The position numbers and the translations under genes are program-made. From the NCBI GenBank assembly GCA_031390175.1, contig JANMTF010000315.1:1-10167 (forward strand): a DNA stretch of 10,167 nucleotides, in the 5' to 3' direction. The notes under the pieces were generated by a model. That model was not told the DNA's origin. It saw only the letters and a program-made list of their open reading frames with translations, and ran no database searches. This stretch comes from JAAFIP01 sp031390175 (GTDB taxonomy: Bacteria; Pseudomonadota; Gammaproteobacteria; Burkholderiales; Burkholderiaceae_C). Positions 5,565 through 10,167 of this stretch are shown one piece after another (positions within the stretch are counted from its first letter, which is position 1; every line of letters starts with the position of its first letter).

Positions 5565-6350
5565 TTATTTGGTTGCCTCGTGATCTGTCCCGTCATCGGC
5601 TATTTCATCCAGGATGAGGGTTTGGAGTTTCTCAGAAAGCGTCTCAATGCTTGGTAGCACATCGAGCACAGATTGCGGCAGAGCCGTTCTGAAGGTAGAG
5701 ACACCCATAGGCGTTTCCACGCCTCGCAGGGCGTACTCGACCATGGTTGCATTTTTGCTTTTACAAAGGATGATGCCAATCGTTGGCGCATCGACTGCCT
5801 TGTCACGCACCAGGTCATCAACCGCGGCGAGATAGCCATTGAGTTGGCCTGTGTAGGCAAATTTGAAGTCGGTAATTTTTTAAGCTCAATGACCACGTAA
5901 CTGCGTCAAGGTTTCAATTTGCATCTCAAAGACTGACCGACTCCAGCCGTTTTCAATGGTCTTTTTGATTTACCACTCACGGGTAGAGCGATCTTTGACC
6001 TGGTCGATAATCGTGCAGTTATGAAACCATGGTAATTGTCCAGCAAGCTGCTGGCCAATTGCCTCATCACCCCAAGCATTGGCAAAAGCGCGCATGTACG
6101 AGAGGTTTGTTCGAGAGAGTCCTTTCATATCTGGGAACTCGGACTTTAAGTCTTTGGCGAGTTGTTCGATGACTTTTGTGCCCCAGCCTTGGGCGGCTTG
6201 ACGCTCTAAAATTTCCTTCCCAATGCGCCAATAGAGTAGCACCAGCTCTTTATTGACCGCCAGTCCTGCCTTCACGCGGGACGTGCGAATTTGTTCTTTG
6301 AGCGACAAAAGCCATGCGGCGTAGTCAACGGGGATAAGTGAGGTGGTCAT
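5565..6350 (-). pseudogene. Broken YhcG/DUF1016 PD-(D/E)XK nuclease gene
   Basis: Intact relatives are about 340-370 aa, with an N-terminal DUF1016 domain and a C-terminal PD-(D/E)XK nuclease-like domain. The N-terminal 126 residues are well preserved (LLYWRIGKEI, GWGTKVIEQLAKDL, LSRTNLSYMRAFA, LPWFHN). The frame then meets TAA at 5972-5970, where the family normally has Tyr after Trp. In-frame translation continues as IKKTIENGWSRSVFEMQIE, still family-like. About 100 or more residues are then missing, including the region carrying the catalytic Asp. The gene resumes with YVVIELK at about 5899, loses frame at a run of six A (5876-5881), and ends with DAPTIGIILCKSKN. So at least three lesions exist: nonsense, internal deletion, frameshift. 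It starts 12 nt after the stop of the 236-aa gene, with no strong ribosome site, so it was probably translationally coupled. Confidence 0.88.
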
Positions 6351-6362
6351 ACGGTGTGTCGG

Positions 6363-7073
6363 TTAGAGTTTATGCGACTCTTGAGTGTTGGCGAGATTCA
6401 AAAACGTGTCTTTTGGAAGGCGCGTGTGTGGGACGGGCGTATCGCTTCGCCATGGCTTTTCACCGAGAGCACGCCACCGGGCAATCATGGCTTCTAACGC
6501 ATCCGCTGTGATGTCAGGCACGTCGAGAGTGGCATAAAGGCCTGTTCCGTATTCAAAGCCTGGCTCTATGCAAAACTCCTCAAATACGGGAGCGGTGTTG
6601 CCTGTGTCGGTTTTTATCAATTCAGATTCGTAATCACACATCCAATCCAATCGGGTGCGATCTCCAAATTCGGGATGCGGCTCGTCTTCCCGCATCGAAT
6701 AATGTTTGAGTCTGCCGCTGGGGTCATAGACAGGAATGAATTTGTCACGGAAGTTGAAATCCCGATCTGGTCGTAATTCGCAAGCCTTGTTACTCGCTAT
6801 GTCGCTGACGATATTCCAATATTGACGCGATGCCGTCGAAACGCAAGCATTCCACATCGTGTGACCGTCAAGTCCCAGGAAGTAGACCTGTACGTCTTGA
6901 TTAAAAAAAGCGGGTCGCCCCGGCTCTGTGAGTTCCGACCAACCATAGAAATTTTCGCTATGTCGTTGGCGTTTGATCTTGCTTCGGAGCTGGATAAACG
7001 CATCCCGCCGTTTGTAGCGGGAAAGCTCGGAGAAGGGCGTGAAATTCATTGATTGGCGTGAGTGTTTTTTCAT
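6363..7073 (-). CDS. Hypothetical protein, 236 aa
   Basis: I do not recognise a family. The N-terminal 35 residues are strongly basic (SRYKRRDAFIQLRSKIKRQR), followed by a Trp/Phe/Tyr-rich middle (FYGWSEL, VYFLGLDGHTMWN) and an acidic second half (PVFEEFCIEP, LDVPDITADALEAMIARW). There is no signal peptide or membrane segment, so it should be cytoplasmic. The frame is intact over 711 bp. Two starts are possible, ATG at 7073 or at 7049 (MNFTPFSEL); neither has a clear ribosome binding site. It precedes the broken YhcG-like gene by 12 nt and probably shared its transcript. Base composition is less GC-rich than the lipoprotein genes, which fits recent acquisition. No function is proposed. Confidence 0.6.
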   Translation of the reverse strand: MKKHSRQSMNFTPFSELSRYKRRDAFIQLRSKIKRQRHSENFYGWSELTEPGRPAFFNQDVQVYFLGLDGHTMWNACVSTASRQYWNIVSDIASNKACELRPDRDFNFRDKFIPVYDPSGRLKHYSMREDEPHPEFGDRTRLDWMCDYESELIKTDTGNTAPVFEEFCIEPGFEYGTGLYATLDVPDITADALEAMIARWRALGEKPWRSDTPVPHTRLPKDTFLNLANTQESHKL

Positions 7074-7226
7074 AGCTGCACTTTATCGCTTTTGATCTTT
7101 GTAAATGGTAACGTAGTTCGGGTGCAGCACCAGTACCTAACCGGGCGGCTGGCTTCCACGGTACCGGCCATGGTGGTTCAAAATTTAAGACAAACAACTC
7201 GCCTTGCAGCCTTGGTGGAGAAACCT
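7074..7226. other. Upstream region of the 236-aa gene
   Basis: This 153-bp stretch, together with the element to its right, separates the 236-aa gene from lipoprotein copy B, a gap of over 500 bp without a gene. It contains a small 5-bp stem, GGTGC-A-GCACC, at 7121-7131 and no convincing promoter. I see no coding frame worth calling. Confidence 0.4.
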
Positions 7227-7455
7227 CTACTATCTATTCCGTAGCATTTGCCGCTATATTCCATTGGGCTGCAGGCCAGTTGATACCTTGAAAATGACCT
7301 AAAAACGGGTAAATTGGCAGTTGAAAACCAGTTTCCAAGCCGCCAGAGCCTCTGGAGCCTTAAAAAATGCCAATTTTTAGCTGTTTTTACGATGTGAATC
7401 GGGCTGTAGGCCAATAGAATATCGCGGGAGCAGCTATGAAATGTGTAGTACGTAG
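7227..7455. mobile_element. Short inverted-repeat element related to the one at 1374-1914
   Basis: The left arm (CTAC at 7227 onward; TATATTCCATTGGGCTGCAG at 7255-7274) is mirrored by the right arm (GGGCTGTAGGCCAATAGAATA at about 7401-7421, through TGTGTAGTACGTAG to 7455). An inner pair, AAATTGGCA at 7312-7320 and TGCCAATTT at 7367-7375, completes the fold. The arms resemble those of the larger element: ATTC.A..GGGCTGC.GGCC on one side and AGCAGCTA...TGTGTAG on the other. The element is about 229 bp and non-coding. I read it as a deletion derivative or sibling of the same MITE-like family. Exact ends are uncertain and no target duplication is seen. Confidence 0.5.
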
Positions 7456-7472
7456 TTTTGCCATGCAGAGAA

Positions 7473-7492
7473 ATCCCGCGCCATCCCGCGCC
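7473..7492. repeat. Two tandem copies of ATCCCGCGCC
   Basis: A perfect 2 x 10-bp repeat lies between the inverted-repeat element and the terminator of lipoprotein copy B. It falls inside a 30-bp segment flanked by CCA triplets that is absent from the related repeat at 5471-5563. Confidence 0.7.
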
Positions 7493-7513
7493 ATTCCAAG
7501 CGCTTAAAGCAAT

Positions 7514-7545
7514 AAAGCCGTGCAGAGAACTCTCTGCACGGCTTT
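7514..7545 (-). terminator. Intrinsic terminator of lipoprotein copy B
   Basis: A 15-bp perfect stem (AAAGCCGTGCAGAGA and its complement) with a 2-nt centre lies about 50 nt after the stop. The minus-strand tail is UUUAUUGCUUU, a weaker U-tract than that of copy A. Same position and sequence as the copy A terminator apart from the centre and tail. Confidence 0.8.
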
Positions 7546-7556
7546 GCTTTTTAGCG

Positions 7557-7576
7557 GCGCTCATGTTGCAGAGCGC
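7557..7576 (-). other. Conserved 3'-UTR hairpin, copy B
   Basis: GCGCTC and GAGCGC form a 6-bp stem with an 8-nt loop, 15 nt after the stop codon. Relative to copy A the fifth base pair changes from C:G to T:A on both sides while the loop drifts, so pairing is preserved. Confidence 0.55.
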
Positions 7577-7591
7577 TTGGGGTGCTGCGCT

Positions 7592-10045
7592 CTAGCGGCG
7601 CACGGTGACTGTGTTGCCGCCGGGGGCTGGCAGGCCGTAGGTGCCAGTGCCCAGGCCGGTGATGAAGTTCAGCGTGCCAGCCACCGGGTTGCCGTTCACG
7701 TTGCCGCTATAGGCGCCGGTGGCGGGGTTGGTGATGCTTATCGTGCAAGCCACGCCTGCGTTGGTAGCCAGATCGACACAGGTGGTTATGCCGTTGGCTC
7801 CTACGTTGACGCTGGTGCCGCCGGGTGCGCCTGCTGCATCGCGTGCATCCCAGGTGCCTTGGTAGGAGGCGGCAGTGAGTGCCAAAGGTACTTCGGGGTT
7901 GACAGCGGGCAAGCCTAGTCGCGCCAGCAATGCGTTGGAGGCCGTGGTGTTCGGGCGTGCTGCGCTGGTCACAGCGAGTCTTTCCTGATAGCCAAAGAAG
8001 ACCTTGCCGCCGCGCTCGACGTAAGTGTTGTTGAAGGTTTGGTTCACTAGCTGTGTGGGAAGGTTGCTCAGGTTCATTACGCGGGCATCGCCTAGGGTGG
8101 TGATGGTGTAGTTACCTGTGCCGATGGGTTTGCAATTTCGCGTGCCGCCAGTTGTGGCGCGTTGTTTGCATGCGTAGTAGGTAACTGGGTTAGTACCTGG
8201 GCCTGTAAACGCCAGTCTTACCAAAGTATTGCCTGAGTACCAAGTTGTAGGCGTACCGCCGGTACTGGCGGTTCCAAGAGTGGCGAGACCTAGCGTACTG
8301 TTGCCCCACGCTTCGTCCTGCACTTCGCCGCTGCCGAAGGTTACACCGTTGATGGTACTGCTGCCGGGGTTGTAAATACATGGAGTTCCCTTGAACAGAC
8401 TGACCATAGATTCAAGCGTGGCGGTACGGTTGATCGGGCCAACGTTGAACTCGGGTGCATTGCAGCCCACGCCAGCCGCTTGAGTGCGGCTATCTCCGCC
8501 AGCAGCCACTGCTGCACTGTAGTTGTACATATAGTTGTTACTGCCTGGTGCATACGCTTGCACTGCGGTTTGCGGCGCAGTGGTTTGGTAGCCCAACTGC
8601 GAACCAGCGGGGAAAGTGGCGGTGCCTAGCAGGGTGTCGCTGTTGGCAATGGTCAGGTTGGTGTAGCCAGCAGCGCGGGCTTGGTCATACACCTGCTTCA
8701 TGCTTTTGCCACTGATGTCAAAGTTGGTGCGGTTACTCTTGTTGTTGCTGTAGTTATTGCAATAGTTGCTGGTGTTATTGCCTGCTGCGTCGCGCACCGT
8801 GGACGTGGATTCAAAATTGAGCTCGCATGCCTCCCAAGCGCTGCCTGTCCAGTGCAAGTTGGCTTGGGTTTGTGGGTTAGTGCCAAAATTCCATTGCGCA
8901 ACCGCCCCGTTATTGCTACGGTATCTACGGTCTACAAAGCGGGTTTTGTTGCTGGCATCGGGTGTGTTTTGCGCAAGGCTAGCTGTAAAGGCGCGCGCAA
9001 ACCAGTTGGTGGCGTTGGTGTACGTAAGAGCTGCTAATTGCACAAAGCCTGCGGTAGGTGGCGCTGCAGTTACAGTGCCCGTGCTGGTTCCCGCGCTGGC
9101 ATTGCTCGTTTGTTGGTTGTTGATGGCTACCAACGTAGGCATGGAAGCTGTAGTCAGCAAAGAACCACTCAGTGCCGCCACTACAGCCGCCTCTTTAGCC
9201 GCAGTCGTCAGCGTCGCATTGGCCGGGTCGCTCAGCGCGGCTACCAACGCGGGCAGTATTTGCAGCAAGCGCTGGTTGATGGCGCGGTTGATGTCAGCCT
9301 GCGTCATCGGCGCACTGTCGATAGCCGGTGTACCCACGGTGCTGCGCAAGGTGTTGACCTGCGCCTGCGTGGTCACCACCGCCATACGGGCCACCACTGC
9401 AGCGCTGGGGCTGCCGTCAGTAGGCGCGGGCACCTTGGTGAAGTCTTGGAACAGCGATACATTGATGCCGGTAGACGACTGCACCGCGCTCTCGGCCTCC
9501 GCCACCGTCACGCCAGTGCTGGCCACAGCTTCTTGCACCAAGTGGGTCAGCGGGCTGATGAGGGCAGCTTTGGAAGCTGGGGCCGACATGGTGTAGGCCA
9601 CGGTCACAGTGCCGTGGTCGGCGTCTACCGCGTCAGTGCCAACGATGGCCAGCAGGGGGAACTTGCCTACGTCGGCATTGGGCACGGCCAGGGTCACGTT
9701 GCCTGCCACGTCGGTTTTGCCTTGCACCTCACCCGGGTCGCACACGCCGTTGCTGTTTTTGTCCATGCAGACGGTGGCATTTTTCAGGGCACCGTCGATC
9801 ACGCTGGTGGTGACTGCGGTGGTGGTGGGGGCTGGGGGTACGGTAACTGTCACAGGGGGTACGGTGACCGTCACGGTAGGCGTCGTCACGATGACGGTGG
9901 GCGTGGTCACCACCACAGTGGGGGTGGTGTCAACAGCCGTGCTGCCGGTAGGCGCGGCGTCGCCGCCACCTCCGCCGCAGCCTGCCAGGCTGATAAGGGC
10001 GGCGTTGGCAATGGCCAACGACATCAATTTGAATTGGGTTTTCAT
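7592..10045 (-). CDS. Large predicted surface lipoprotein, copy B, 817 aa
   Basis: This is a paralogue of the 808-aa lipoprotein, with the same lipobox (LAGC, Cys23), Gly run, Thr/Val/Pro linker and EF-hand-like loop (DKNSNGVCDPGE, residues 95-106). It also keeps the SPLTHLVQEA segment and the C-terminal LALTAASYQGTWDARDAAG block. The linker holds one extra 7-residue unit (VIVTTPT, about residues 51-57). The first part of the gene is almost identical at the DNA level to copy A. The middle, especially around 8210-8400, is clearly diverged (YNPGSSTINGVTFGSGEVQD against FAGPNSFVSNGVTYTSPDAA). AGGAGA seven bases upstream fixes the ATG at 10045. The reading frame is intact. Export and outer-surface location are inferred from the signal; no enzymatic or binding function is recognised. 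Confidence 0.88.
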   Translation of the reverse strand: MKTQFKLMSLAIANAALISLAGCGGGGGDAAPTGSTAVDTTPTVVVTTPTVIVTTPTVTVTVPPVTVTVPPAPTTTAVTTSVIDGALKNATVCMDKNSNGVCDPGEVQGKTDVAGNVTLAVPNADVGKFPLLAIVGTDAVDADHGTVTVAYTMSAPASKAALISPLTHLVQEAVASTGVTVAEAESAVQSSTGINVSLFQDFTKVPAPTDGSPSAAVVARMAVVTTQAQVNTLRSTVGTPAIDSAPMTQADINRAINQRLLQILPALVAALSDPANATLTTAAKEAAVVAALSGSLLTTASMPTLVAINNQQTSNASAGTSTGTVTAAPPTAGFVQLAALTYTNATNWFARAFTASLAQNTPDASNKTRFVDRRYRSNNGAVAQWNFGTNPQTQANLHWTGSAWEACELNFESTSTVRDAAGNNTSNYCNNYSNNKSNRTNFDISGKSMKQVYDQARAAGYTNLTIANSDTLLGTATFPAGSQLGYQTTAPQTAVQAYAPGSNNYMYNYSAAVAAGGDSRTQAAGVGCNAPEFNVGPINRTATLESMVSLFKGTPCIYNPGSSTINGVTFGSGEVQDEAWGNSTLGLATLGTASTGGTPTTWYSGNTLVRLAFTGPGTNPVTYYACKQRATTGGTRNCKPIGTGNYTITTLGDARVMNLSNLPTQLVNQTFNNTYVERGGKVFFGYQERLAVTSAARPNTTASNALLARLGLPAVNPEVPLALTAASYQGTWDARDAAGAPGGTSVNVGANGITTCVDLATNAGVACTISITNPATGAYSGNVNGNPVAGTLNFITGLGTGTYGLPAPGGNTVTVRR

Positions 10046-10167
10046 GTCAATGTCTCCTGATAAAAAGTGAAAAGAAAAGTGAAAAGAAAAATGAAACGCG
10101 GGGAAAACTAAACAGCCTTTTGTGGCAACGAAGAATAATTTGGTACGTGGTTTTTCGCATCCTCACA
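10046..10167 (-). promoter_or_regulatory. Leader and promoter-proximal region of lipoprotein copy B
   Basis: AGGAGA at 10053-10058 is the ribosome binding site. Beyond it the leader matches that of copy A in GAAGAATAATT and TTTTTCGCATCCTCACA, the last bases of the window. Between these conserved blocks copy B carries about 40 extra bases, including a purine-rich repeat. The promoter itself cannot be placed with confidence and may lie partly beyond the window. Confidence 0.55.
10067..10096. repeat. 12-bp tandem repeat in the copy B leader
   Basis: GTGAAAAGAAAA occurs twice in tandem (10067-10078, 10079-10090), followed by a partial unit, ATGAAA. In the transcript it gives a pyrimidine-rich tract just upstream of the ribosome binding site. 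Copy A has only the first few bases of one unit here. Confidence 0.75.

Noticed and set aside
7118..7140. Possible integron attC-like site (GTT...ACCTAAC around a small hairpin)
   Set aside because: The left core does not fit the GTTRRRY consensus, and there is no integrase or cassette arrangement.
7178..7564. 128-aa minus-strand frame through the second inverted-repeat element
   Set aside because: It runs across both arms of the element and the lipoprotein terminator; the protein has no family-like pattern.
9038..10060. Long plus-strand open frames opposite the lipoprotein genes (also 8766-9596, 3589-4131 and 4144-4584)
   Set aside because: They are antisense to well-supported lipoprotein genes, consist of biased Gly/His/Arg or Val/Ala/Thr runs mirroring the linker and GC-rich codons, and recur only because the two genes are duplicated.
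1..10167. CRISPR array, tRNA or rRNA
   Set aside because: No regularly spaced repeats with unique spacers, no tRNA cloverleaf signature and no rRNA motif were seen; repeats present are tandem, inverted or gene-length paralogues.

Overview
The window looks like the chromosome of a GC-rich betaproteobacterium, most likely from the Comamonadaceae. This rests on codon and base composition, the style of the Crp-type regulator, the LAGC-anchored lipoproteins, and intergenic inverted repeats of a kind I associate with that family. The placement is inference; no rRNA or other phylogenetic marker is present.

Layout from left to right. Bases 1-622 hold a regulatory-looking intergenic stretch, a possible relic of a Crp-type gene tail (166-195) and one or two small unknown ORFs. 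A complete Crp/Fnr-type regulator lies on the minus strand at 596-1258. It is followed by an AT-rich element of about 540 bp bounded by 66-bp imperfect terminal inverted repeats (1374-1914). A large predicted surface lipoprotein (copy A, 808 aa, minus strand, 2133-4559) has its own two-hairpin 3' end. A divergent control region (4560-4866) separates it from a plus-strand toxin-antitoxin pair: an AbrB-like antitoxin and a RelE-like toxin whose reading frames overlap by 83 nt. A short repeat (5471-5563) follows. Next come a broken YhcG/DUF1016 nuclease gene and an unknown 236-aa gene just upstream of it, both on the minus strand and apparently one operon. A second inverted-repeat element of the same family (7227-7455) precedes lipoprotein copy B (817 aa, minus strand, 7592-10045).

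The organising principle appears to be a repeated unit: inverted-repeat element, intrinsic terminator, 3'-UTR hairpin, lipoprotein gene, leader/promoter. Copies A and B are complete. The 5471-5563 repeat looks like the outer end of a third copy, cut inside its terminator stem. The lipoprotein genes are nearly identical over their 5' parts and diverge in the middle, which suggests duplication followed by uneven conversion or selection. The toxin-antitoxin pair and the decayed nuclease operon sit between the units, as expected for an accessory region.

I see no tRNA, rRNA, CRISPR array, intact transposase or integrase. I do not see a clearly new multi-gene system. The most unusual features are the repeat-plus-lipoprotein unit, the compensatory change in its 3' hairpin, and the AT-rich inverted-repeat element.
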